DNA from: PALSA-1004 sp041483135
Lineage (GTDB): Bacteria; Pseudomonadota; Gammaproteobacteria; Burkholderiales; SG8-41
Reading direction: 5' to 3'
Assembly: GCA_041483135.1 (NCBI GenBank)
Contig: JBGPFE010000003.1
Span: 62,001 to 126,000, forward strand
DNA: 64,000 nucleotides
Each line of letters starts with the position of its first letter. Within the stretch, counting starts at the first letter, position 1. The translations under genes were made by a program, and so were the position numbers. This document shows, one piece after another, positions 55,602 through 63,004 of the stretch. A model generated the notes under the pieces. It saw nothing but the letters and a program-made list of their open reading frames with translations, was not told the origin of the DNA and did not search any database.

Positions 55602-56804
55602 ATGTTTGTCGATCGGGTTTTATCCGGCATGCGCCCTACCGGCGCGCTGCATCTCGGCCACTATCACGGCGTGCTCAAGAACTGGATCAGGCTGCAGCAC
55701 GAGTTCGAGTGCTTCTTCTTCGTCGCCGACTGGCATGCGCTGACCACGCATTACGATACGCCTGAGATCGTCGAGCAGAACGCCTGGGACATGGTAATCG
55801 ACTGGCTCGCCGCGGGCGTCGATCCGTCGCAGGCGACGCTGTTCATCCAGTCACGCGTGCCGCAGCATGCCGAGCTGCATTTGCTGCTGTCGATGATCAC
55901 GCCGCTCGGCTGGCTCGAGCGCGTGCCGACCTACAAGGACCAGCAGGAAAAACTCGCCGAAAAAGACCTCTCGACCTACGGATTCCTCGGTTATCCGCTG
56001 CTGCAGAGCGCCGACATTCTCATATACCGCGCCAACCGCGTGCCGGTCGGCGAGGACCAGGTGCCGCACATCGAGTTCACGCGCGAAATCGCGCGCCGTT
56101 TTAACCACGTTTACGGGCGCGAGCCCGGATTCGAGCAAAAAGCCGAAGCGGCGGTGAAGAAACTCGGCGCCAAGCGCGCCAGGCTCTATCGAGAGCTGCG
56201 CACCAAGTTCCTCGAGCAGGGCGATGCCGGCGCGATCGAAGCGGCGCACGCGTTGCTCGAGAAAGCCCAAAACCTGGCGCTGGGAGACCGTGAGCGGCTG
56301 TTCGGCTATCTTGAAGGCGGCGGCAAGATGATCCTGACCGAACCACAGGCGCTCTTGACCGGCGCATCGAAAATGCCCGGGCTCGACGGCCAGAAAATGT
56401 CGAAGTCCTACGACAATACGATCAACCTGCGCGACGACCCCGACAGCATCGCCAAAAAAATCCGCACGATGCCGACCGACCCGGCGCGCATCAAGCGCAC
56501 CGACCCGGGGGATCCGGACAAGTGCCCGGTGTGGCAGTTGCATCTTGTTTACTCCGACGACCAGCGCAAGGCATGGGTGCAAAAGGGCTGCCGTAGCGCC
56601 GGCATCGGCTGTCTCGAATGCAAGCAGCCGGTGATCGATGCCGTGCTGGCGGAGTTGAAACCGATGCGCGAACGCGCCCAGCGTTACGTCGACGATCCGA
56701 CGATCGTCAAAAGCATCATCGCCGACGGCTGCGAAAAAGCGCAGAAGCTCGCTGAAGAGACGATGCGCGACGTGCGCGAGGTGATGGGGCTTAATTACAG
56801 CTAG
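55602..56804 (+). CDS. trpS: Tryptophan-tRNA ligase
   Basis: 400 residues. Class I signatures SGMRPTGALHLGHYHGVLKNW (HIGH-like HLGH) and GQKMSKSYDN (KMSKS), with EFTREIARRFNHVYG and an insertion of about 60 residues between residues 180 and 240 (EAAVKKLGAKRARLYREL) that makes this longer than the 330-residue type. C-terminus REVMGLNYS is intact. The TAG stop overlaps the end of inverted-repeat element copy B. Confidence 0.95.
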   Translation: MFVDRVLSGMRPTGALHLGHYHGVLKNWIRLQHEFECFFFVADWHALTTHYDTPEIVEQNAWDMVIDWLAAGVDPSQATLFIQSRVPQHAELHLLLSMITPLGWLERVPTYKDQQEKLAEKDLSTYGFLGYPLLQSADILIYRANRVPVGEDQVPHIEFTREIARRFNHVYGREPGFEQKAEAAVKKLGAKRARLYRELRTKFLEQGDAGAIEAAHALLEKAQNLALGDRERLFGYLEGGGKMILTEPQALLTGASKMPGLDGQKMSKSYDNTINLRDDPDSIAKKIRTMPTDPARIKRTDPGDPDKCPVWQLHLVYSDDQRKAWVQKGCRSAGIGCLECKQPVIDAVLAELKPMRERAQRYVDDPTIVKSIIADGCEKAQKLAEETMRDVREVMGLNYS

Positions 56805-56907
56805 TGCCGTTCCAACTTGATTGGCCTGATGACCACGGGGATCCTTCTGCTGAATATCGTGCCGCGATCACGCATCACCGATAGCTCGGAAAAGTTGGTA
56901 CGGCACG
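56803..56907. repeat. Short element with terminal inverted repeats, copy B
   Basis: AGTGCCGTTCCAACTT at 56803-56818 pairs with 56892-56907, 14 of 16 bases matching, 105 bp in total. Ends match copy A (51633-51736) but the middle does not. The trpS stop codon TAG uses its first two bases. Confidence 0.75.
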
Positions 56908-57071
56908 AGGCCGCTGCCCGGCTATATGCGGGCGGGTTCGCAATGCGGTAGGTTTACTCCGCAATTCGCGGTAAAATGCCGCATGCTGCGCCGGCCCCCC
57001 GCACCCAGCGTTTCCCCCGGCTTGCCGATCAGGGCAGGGCAGCCTTCCCACCGCTTGTTGCGGATCGCAGC

Positions 57072-57890
57072 ATGATCGAAGCCGTCGATGCCACACTGGC
57101 CGCGCCAATCACTCCGATCGGCAAGTTTCGCGGCGAGCCGGTGCTCGAGTTGCCGCAGGACCTTTACATTCCGCCCGATGCGCTCGAGGTTTTCCTCGAG
57201 ACTTTCGAAGGCCCGCTTGACCTGCTGCTGTACTTGATCCGCAAGCACAATCTCGATGTGCTCGACATTCCGATGGCGCGTCTTACCGCACAGTATCTCG
57301 AATACGTCGAGCTGATGCGGCAGAAAAGCCTGGAGCTCGCCGGCGAATATCTGGTGATGGCGGCGGTGCTGATCGAGATCAAGTCGCGCATGCTGCTGCC
57401 GCGACCGCCCGCCACTGCGCAGGACGAGACCGATCCACGCGCCGAACTGGTACGCAGGTTGCTCGCCTACGAGCAGATGAAACTTGCCGCGCAGCGTCTC
57501 GACGAGCTGCCGCAGGTTGGGCGCGACTTCGCTCTGGTGCAGGTGTGGGTCGAGCAGGCTGCCGAACAGGCACTGCCGAATGTGAATAGCGAAGACCTGC
57601 GTCAGGCCTGGCTGTGGCTGCTGATGCGCGCCAACGTCAACCAGCACCACCGCGTGACGCGCGACCAGCTGTCGGTGCGCGAGCACATGACCCAGATCCT
57701 GCGCCGGCTGCAGGACACCAAATTTCTCGAATTCACCCAGCTGTTCAGCCCTGAGCTCGGGATTCCCAAGCTGATCGTCACTTTCCTCGCGATACTCGAG
57801 CTCGTGCGCGAAACGCTGATCGAAGTCACGCAGCAGGAACCTTATTCACCGATTTATGTGAAATTGACCCATGGACTCACCGTCGTTTGA
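57072..57890 (+). CDS. scpA: Segregation and condensation protein A
   Basis: 272 residues from ATG 57072. ScpA motifs: FEGPLDLLLYLIRKHNLDVLDIPMARLTAQYLEY, ELAGEYLVMAAVLIEIKSRMLLP and a C-terminal winged-helix (TFLAILELVRETLIEVTQ). Kleisin subunit that bridges SMC heads in chromosome condensation with ScpB. A longer open frame upstream to 56976 looks non-coding. Overlaps scpB by 20 bp. Confidence 0.94.
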   Translation: MIEAVDATLAAPITPIGKFRGEPVLELPQDLYIPPDALEVFLETFEGPLDLLLYLIRKHNLDVLDIPMARLTAQYLEYVELMRQKSLELAGEYLVMAAVLIEIKSRMLLPRPPATAQDETDPRAELVRRLLAYEQMKLAAQRLDELPQVGRDFALVQVWVEQAAEQALPNVNSEDLRQAWLWLLMRANVNQHHRVTRDQLSVREHMTQILRRLQDTKFLEFTQLFSPELGIPKLIVTFLAILELVRETLIEVTQQEPYSPIYVKLTHGLTVV

Positions 57891-58527
57891 CCTGCCGGAA
57901 GTAAAAAGGATACTCGAGGCGGCGTTGCTCACCGCAGCCGAGCCGCTGCCCCTCGCCGAATTGAAGAAACTGTTCGATGAGGAGGTCGACAACGATACTT
58001 TGCGCAAGCTCCTCGTCGAGCTCGCGCACGATTGGGCCGGGCGCAGTGTCGAGCTCGTCAATGTCGCGAGCGGCTGGCGCTTCCGCGCGCGGCCCGAATA
58101 TCACCGATTTCTCGAGCGATTGAATCCACAGAAGCCGCCGCGTTATTCGCGCGCGGTGATGGAAACGCTGGCGATCATTGCCTACAAGCAGCCGGTAACG
58201 CGCGGCGATATCGAAGATATCCGCGGCGTGGTGGTTTCGACCAACCTTATCAAGGCGCTTGAAGCGCGCGGCTGGATCGACGTCATCGGCCATCGCGAGG
58301 TCCCCGGCCGGCCCGAGCTGTTCGCCACCACCAGGCAGTTTCTCGATGACCTCAATCTGCGCTCGCTCACCGATCTGCCGCCGCTCGAGGACCTCGGGCA
58401 ACTGGTCGAGACGGTCGCGGCCGGCGCGCAGATCGGGGGCGGACTTGCGCTGGAGGAGAACACTGTCGGAACCGCGGCGCCCGGACCTCAAGCTGCAGCC
58501 GACGGCGTCAGCCCGACATTAAATTAA
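57871..58527 (+). CDS. scpB: Segregation and condensation protein B
   Basis: 218 residues from ATG 57871. Two winged-helix domains with KRILEAALLTAAEPLPLAELKKLFDEEVD and the signature YSRAVMETLAIIAYKQPVTRGDIEDIRGVVVSTNLIKALEARGWI. Partners ScpA and SMC. The C-terminal 40 residues are Gly/Ala-rich and disordered. Confidence 0.95.
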   Translation: MDSPSFDLPEVKRILEAALLTAAEPLPLAELKKLFDEEVDNDTLRKLLVELAHDWAGRSVELVNVASGWRFRARPEYHRFLERLNPQKPPRYSRAVMETLAIIAYKQPVTRGDIEDIRGVVVSTNLIKALEARGWIDVIGHREVPGRPELFATTRQFLDDLNLRSLTDLPPLEDLGQLVETVAAGAQIGGGLALEENTVGTAAPGPQAAADGVSPTLN

Positions 58528-58542
58528 CGCCGGTGCGGCTGC

Positions 58543-59169
58543 ATGCGTTCAGCTCTGGTAGTCAATCCCAAAGGCGGCTGTGGCAAGACCACGCTCGCAA
58601 CCAATCTTGCCGGAGCACTCGCCAGCCGCGGCGACGGCGTGATGTTGTGGGACATCGACCGCCAGAAGTCCGCGCTCGAATGGCTTGCGCTGCGCTCGCC
58701 GGAACTACCGGTAATCCACAGCCTCGAAGGCAAGGAGGACGAGCCGTCGGGCAAGCAGAAACGCAAACACGACTGGCTGATTATGGATACACCGGCGGGA
58801 TTGCACGGCAAAAATCTCGAACGCGCGCTCAAGCCTGTCGACAAGGTGCTGATGCCGATTCAGCCTTCGTTGTTCGACATGGCGGCGACGCGCGATTTTC
58901 TTGCGGTGCTGCATGAGGAGCATCTGCTGCGCAAGGGGAAATATTTTCTCGGCATCGTCGGCATGCGCGTCGATCCGCGCACCAAGGCAGCGGCAACACT
59001 CGAAGCGTTCCTCAAGCAGTTCGAGCTTCCGGTGTTGACCTATCTGCGCGACACACAGGTCTACGCCAACGCCGCGTTCCAGGGCAAATCGATTTTCGAC
59101 CTGCCGCCATACCTGAACGAAAAAGACGTCGACGACTGGAAACCGCTGCTCAAGTGGCTGGATAAGTAA
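58543..59169 (+). CDS. ParA/MinD-family ATPase
   Basis: 208 residues, 15 bp after scpB. Deviant Walker A VNPKGGCGKTTLATNLAGAL, switch I DIDRQKSALEWL and Walker B WLIMDTPAGLHGK. No DNA-binding extension. Unlike chromosomal ParA it has no ParB gene next to it; co-transcription with scpAB suggests a segregation or positioning role, which is an inference. Confidence 0.9.
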   Translation: MRSALVVNPKGGCGKTTLATNLAGALASRGDGVMLWDIDRQKSALEWLALRSPELPVIHSLEGKEDEPSGKQKRKHDWLIMDTPAGLHGKNLERALKPVDKVLMPIQPSLFDMAATRDFLAVLHEEHLLRKGKYFLGIVGMRVDPRTKAAATLEAFLKQFELPVLTYLRDTQVYANAAFQGKSIFDLPPYLNEKDVDDWKPLLKWLDK

Positions 59170-59256
59170 GTGATGCGGCCCGGCCGCTCACTGCGTCGAA
59201 ACAGCCCGACGCGAAAATCTATACCCAAACCAATATGCGATCCTGCTGCGGAATAG

Positions 59257-59709
59257 TTATTTCTTGATGAAGTCGGTTGTGGTCGGACCGATTCCCGATT
59301 CCTGATACACGACTTCGCCGTTTCTCGCCCACGAGTAGTGCACGACACCGGCCGGCACGACGAAGTAACTGCCCGCCGGGTACCGGGTCGTTTTTTCCGC
59401 TTCCATCGTTTCGCCCCGGCCTGCATACAATTCGCCTGACAGCACGGTGATGTAGCGGGTATCGGGGTGGGTGTGGGGCGGAACCATGCCGTCTTGCGGC
59501 AGGCGCACCCGCTGGGCATAAAGCACCGGTTTATCCAACGGCCCGCTAAGTACCGCCGCCTGGCCGCCGGTAGGCAACGGCGGGCCCCATAAAATCTGAT
59601 CCGGGAAAATCTCGACGGCCCGGCTCCCATCGCTTTGTGCATGGACGGCATGGATCGATGCCGAAGCGACTAATACCGCAACCAGATATGGCGAGCGCAG
59701 CAGCGCCAT
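59257..59709 (-). CDS. Exported cupin-domain protein
   Basis: 150 residues. Signal peptide 1-24 (SPYLVAVLVASASIHAVHA). Cupin motif 1 MVPPHTHPDTRYITVLSGELYAGRG and motif 2 YPAGSYFVVPAGVVHYSWARNGE, both with the His/Glu metal ligands. Exported single-domain cupin of unknown ligand. Ends LGIGPTTTDFIKK-like, as in related periplasmic cupins. Confidence 0.82.
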   Translation of the reverse strand: MALLRSPYLVAVLVASASIHAVHAQSDGSRAVEIFPDQILWGPPLPTGGQAAVLSGPLDKPVLYAQRVRLPQDGMVPPHTHPDTRYITVLSGELYAGRGETMEAEKTTRYPAGSYFVVPAGVVHYSWARNGEVVYQESGIGPTTTDFIKK

Positions 59710-59812
59710 GTTTGTTTCTCCCCGCCGGCAAATAGCGGCAGTCTCGTTGAATCGTCAAGGCGCGTGATGAGGCATGCGAATTTCCAACGGAAATGGGCGC
59801 ACGCCCTGCCGA

Positions 59813-60193
59813 CTACCTTCTAGCGGAACGCACTCGATCCAAGGACCCCGAGCACCCCTTCACGCCGGGCGCAGCGACCATCGCAAACTGATACACCTCG
59901 CCTGCCGATGCCTTCACCGTCAGATTTTTGATTGAATCACCGCATTTCATCGTCACCGAGTGCGTGCCGGGCTCGAGTTCGAGGGGGCCATACGGTCTGT
60001 CCACGGGTTTGCCATCGATTTCAACCACGGATATGTCCGGCCCAAAACTCGTTGAGCTGGAGAAATGAGTACCCCCGGATGTTATGAGAGCAACCTTACT
60101 AAGAGGCCTGGTCGGTAACGGTTCCGTAGCACAACCTGCCAGCAGCGTGGCCGCGAGAATGACTGAAACCATGTGATGCATGTTAATTTTCAT
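59813..60193 (-). CDS. Small lipoprotein, function unknown
   Basis: 126 residues from ATG 60193; other ATGs lie at 60211 and 60181 and no ribosome site decides between them. Lipobox LLAGC near residue 21. The mature part, about 100 residues, is beta-rich with a PYGPLELEPGTHSVTMKCGD strand, resembling a PEGA-like or carboxypeptidase-like fold, and two Cys that may form a disulfide. No partner genes. Confidence 0.65.
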   Translation of the reverse strand: MKINMHHMVSVILAATLLAGCATEPLPTRPLSKVALITSGGTHFSSSTSFGPDISVVEIDGKPVDRPYGPLELEPGTHSVTMKCGDSIKNLTVKASAGEVYQFAMVAAPGVKGCSGSLDRVRSARR

Positions 60194-60265
60194 GTCAGCT
60201 GGTATAGACATGTTACAAAGTTTCCGTGATTACACCATCATTTGCGTGTTGTTGTCATCTATAGC

Positions 60266-60649
60266 TCAATTCAAATCGATTGCGTATTTCTTGAGTTCCG
60301 CGAGCGGCGCGTATTCAAGCATCGCTTCGTGCGTTGCCGCCAGCACGATTTGCGGCGCGATGCCGGCATTCAATGCTTCCGACCAGCGCGCGGCGCACAG
60401 GCACCATTTGTCGCCGGGTTTGAGGCCCGGGAAGCCGAATTCGGGATGTGGCGTGATGAGATCGTTGCCGCGCGAGAGACTGAATTCGAGAAATTCTCTG
60501 GTGACTTTGACGCAGGCGACGTGCATGCCGAGATCGTCGTCGCCGGTATTGCAGCAGCCGTCACGGTAGAAACCGGTAAGCGGCCGGTCGCTGCACGGCT
60601 GCACCGGCCCGCCGAGCACGTTCCTGGGAATATTATCATCGCGTTTCAT
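60266..60649 (-). CDS. DUF2237 family protein
   Basis: 127 residues. Family signature NVLGGPVQPCSDRPLTGFYRDGCCNTGDDDLGMHVACVKV and PGDKWCLCAARWSEALNAGIAPQIVLAATHE, with eight Cys. The conserved cysteines hint at metal or Fe-S binding, but the function is unknown. Small stand-alone gene. Confidence 0.9.
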   Translation of the reverse strand: MKRDDNIPRNVLGGPVQPCSDRPLTGFYRDGCCNTGDDDLGMHVACVKVTREFLEFSLSRGNDLITPHPEFGFPGLKPGDKWCLCAARWSEALNAGIAPQIVLAATHEAMLEYAPLAELKKYAIDLN

Positions 60650-60713
60650 GGTCGTCGGGTTGTATCGTCAGCCGCCGGTAGATGTTGTTCCGATGCCAAT
60701 TGGCGACCACGCT

Positions 60714-61226
60714 TCATAAGGGAACTGGCCGGATCTCGAATTTCATGGTCTGCAGATCGCCGAACACATAAGTGGCGGGCGCGCTCACGCCCGCGACCGT
60801 CCCTGGATCGATCCGTAGCGTCTCTTCCCCTTTGATGTTCCGGATGCGTTCAATGACAGCGCAGTGCTCGTGCCCATTGCATACCAGGTCGTAGTCGCCC
60901 GTGAGCGCCATGGCCTTGGCATAATGCGGGTAGTGAACCATGAATATTCGCCGTTGCGCCAGGGTCGGCGATCCGTCCTGGCCGTGATAATGCACGCGGT
61001 TCCCGGGCTCCTGTGCGAATCTGGACAGGTGAAACACATCGCCCGCGTTGTTGCCGTGAATCAGGTGAATCGGCAGTTCCAACCCGATGACCGCATGCAA
61101 AGTGGAAGGCGCCACCAGGTCGCCGCAGTGCAGTACGACCTGGGCGCCGAGCGCTTTGGCCTCCGCGCAGGCCGCGGCGAACGGCTCGCGATGGTCGTGG
61201 CTGTCGGAGACAATGCAGATTTTCAA
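60714..61226 (-). CDS. YfcE/MJ0936-family metallophosphodiesterase
   Basis: 170 residues. Metal ligands in ICIVSDSHDHREPF, VLHCGDLVAPS, LIHGNNAGDVFHL, FMVHYPHYA and NGHEHCAVIERI. Family members hydrolyse phosphodiesters in vitro; natural substrate unknown. Confidence 0.9.
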   Translation of the reverse strand: MKICIVSDSHDHREPFAAACAEAKALGAQVVLHCGDLVAPSTLHAVIGLELPIHLIHGNNAGDVFHLSRFAQEPGNRVHYHGQDGSPTLAQRRIFMVHYPHYAKAMALTGDYDLVCNGHEHCAVIERIRNIKGEETLRIDPGTVAGVSAPATYVFGDLQTMKFEIRPVPL

Positions 61227-61461
61227 GCTATTTCTTTCCTGTCGATGCCGCCTGTGCCGATTAGTGTCTCATACAATGACTATCGAGCCGACCATCCGAA
61301 GCTGGACGACCGCGATTGGCACTGCTTTAGCAGGTCTCACTACGAACCGACATCAGCGGAGTGGAAAATGTCGATACTCCCCGTCCACCGCATTGCAGAG
61401 GGCTTTGAGTTATTGAAGACATGATGCGCGGGCGGCAGCTATCGAAGCTGCCCCGTGCTCG
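61227..61461. other. Non-coding stretch, possibly a gene remnant
   Basis: A frame reading ISVSYNDYRADHPKLDDRDW, then WHCFSRSHYEPTSAEW, about 55 codons open (61255-61424, plus strand), has no start or RBS that fits. It has the look of a short protein fragment but no family was recognised. Confidence 0.3.
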
Positions 61462-62679
61462 TTATCGCGCGGAATGTCCCGAGAGCTTGACTTCCACGCG
61501 GTCTGCCGCGTCGATGGTCGCATAGTATTCGCGCAGTATCTTCAGCACCTCGGGGCGGCTGAATTCGGCCGGCACCGGGCTGCCCTCGGAGAGCCATTTG
61601 CGCAGCTTGGTGCCCGAAACGAGCAGCCTGTCCTTGTCCTCGTGCGGGCAGGTGCGGCCGGAAGCCATGCCGCCGCACTGGTAGCACCAGAACGTCCAGT
61701 CGATCTTGAGCGGTTGCGTTTCGAGCGAACCCTTGGGTATCTCGTCGAAGATGTGATGCGCGTCGAACGGACCGTAATAACTGCCGACGCCAGCGTGGTC
61801 GCGGCCGATGAGCTGGTGCGAGCAGCCGTAATTCTGGCGGAAGAGGGCGTGCAGCAGCGCTTCGCGCGGTCCGGCATAACGCATGTCGAGCGGATAACCC
61901 GACTGCACCACGGTTTTTTTGACGAAGTAGTTGTCGATCAGCACGCCGATCGCCTTGGTACGCACCTCGGCGGGAATGTCGCCGGGCTTGAGATTGCCGA
62001 GCAGCGAATGCACGAGCACGCCGTCGCATGTTTCGATCGCGACTTTGGCGAGATACTCGTGCGAGCGGTGCATCGGATTGCGCGTCTGGAATGCAGCGAC
62101 CGTCGACCAGCCGTTGGTTTCGAACACGGCGCGAGTTTGCGCCGGGGTCATGTAAAGCGCACCGTACTTGCTCGGGAATTCGCCTTGCGACAGCACCTTG
62201 ACCGGGCCGGCGAGATTGACCTCGCCTTGCGCCATCACCATCCTCACGCCCGGGTGCTCGAGGTCGGTGGTTCTGAACACCGTCGCGCATTCGTGCGCTT
62301 TGTTGATGGCGTATTTCTCGGTGACCTTCATGGTGGCGAGCAATTCGCTGTGTTCCGAGTCCACGAGCGCAATATCGGTGCCGGTCTTGAATGCCGCTGC
62401 GGTGTTCTTGTCGGTGGAGAGCGTGATCGGGATCGGCCAGAACAGTCCGTTCGTCATCCGCATGCCGTCGCATACGCCTTCCCAGTCGGCGTGCGTCATG
62501 AACCCGTCGAGCGGCGTGAACCCGCCGATGCCGAGCATAATCAAGTCGCCACGCTCGCGCGAGCTGACCATAACCTTGGGCAAGGAAAGTGCGCGTGTGG
62601 TTTCCGCCTGCAGCCCGGCGCCTTCGAGCACCAAAGGTTTGAGCTTTCCTGCTCCGTGCGGGGGGACCAGCTTGGACAC
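61462..62679 (-). CDS. sat: Sulfate adenylyltransferase, dissimilatory (Sat) type
   Basis: 405 residues from GTG 62679 with AAGGAAG upstream. Motifs QTRNPMHRSHEYLAK, GNLKPGDIPAEVRTKA, GRDHAGVGSYYG and the zinc-type cluster CYQCGGMASGRTCPHEDKDR. Single-chain ATP sulfurylase that links sulfate plus ATP to APS; in sulfur oxidisers it runs toward ATP from APS. The heterodimeric CysDN type common in assimilation is different. No aprAB or APS reductase is present in this window. Confidence 0.95.
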   Translation of the reverse strand: MSKLVPPHGAGKLKPLVLEGAGLQAETTRALSLPKVMVSSRERGDLIMLGIGGFTPLDGFMTHADWEGVCDGMRMTNGLFWPIPITLSTDKNTAAAFKTGTDIALVDSEHSELLATMKVTEKYAINKAHECATVFRTTDLEHPGVRMVMAQGEVNLAGPVKVLSQGEFPSKYGALYMTPAQTRAVFETNGWSTVAAFQTRNPMHRSHEYLAKVAIETCDGVLVHSLLGNLKPGDIPAEVRTKAIGVLIDNYFVKKTVVQSGYPLDMRYAGPREALLHALFRQNYGCSHQLIGRDHAGVGSYYGPFDAHHIFDEIPKGSLETQPLKIDWTFWCYQCGGMASGRTCPHEDKDRLLVSGTKLRKWLSEGSPVPAEFSRPEVLKILREYYATIDAADRVEVKLSGHSAR

Positions 62680-63004
62680 CAGATCTTCCTTTGGCTGAAC
62701 CGGAGAGATGTTCTTGTTTTAGCGGGTGGAAATACTAGCACGGTGCGTTAAGCCGCCGTATCCATTTATTTTATTGCCGGATAAGGCAGGTCGATTCTAA
62801 ACACCTGCGGGAAGTTCGCAGGACCGGCGATGGGAGTGGCTGAAAAGCCCAGGATTCGTTACATTTCGCCGCATCATCAAGCGCTTGAATCGATGCTATG
62901 ATAACGCCGGTCGTTTTCAAACCCGCTTGTAATTCTGCGATTCAACAGATGGTTGATTTCCGGCATCGGGGACTGCGGTGCCAGGGTGTTGTCTATTCCT
63001 TCGT
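62680..63004. promoter_or_regulatory. 325-bp divergent region between sat and the TolC-family gene
   Basis: A hairpin CCTGCG-N7-CGCAGG lies at about 62804-62822 and a -10-like TATGAT at 62897-62902 on the plus strand with no clear -35. Nothing else is recognised. Confidence 0.35.
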
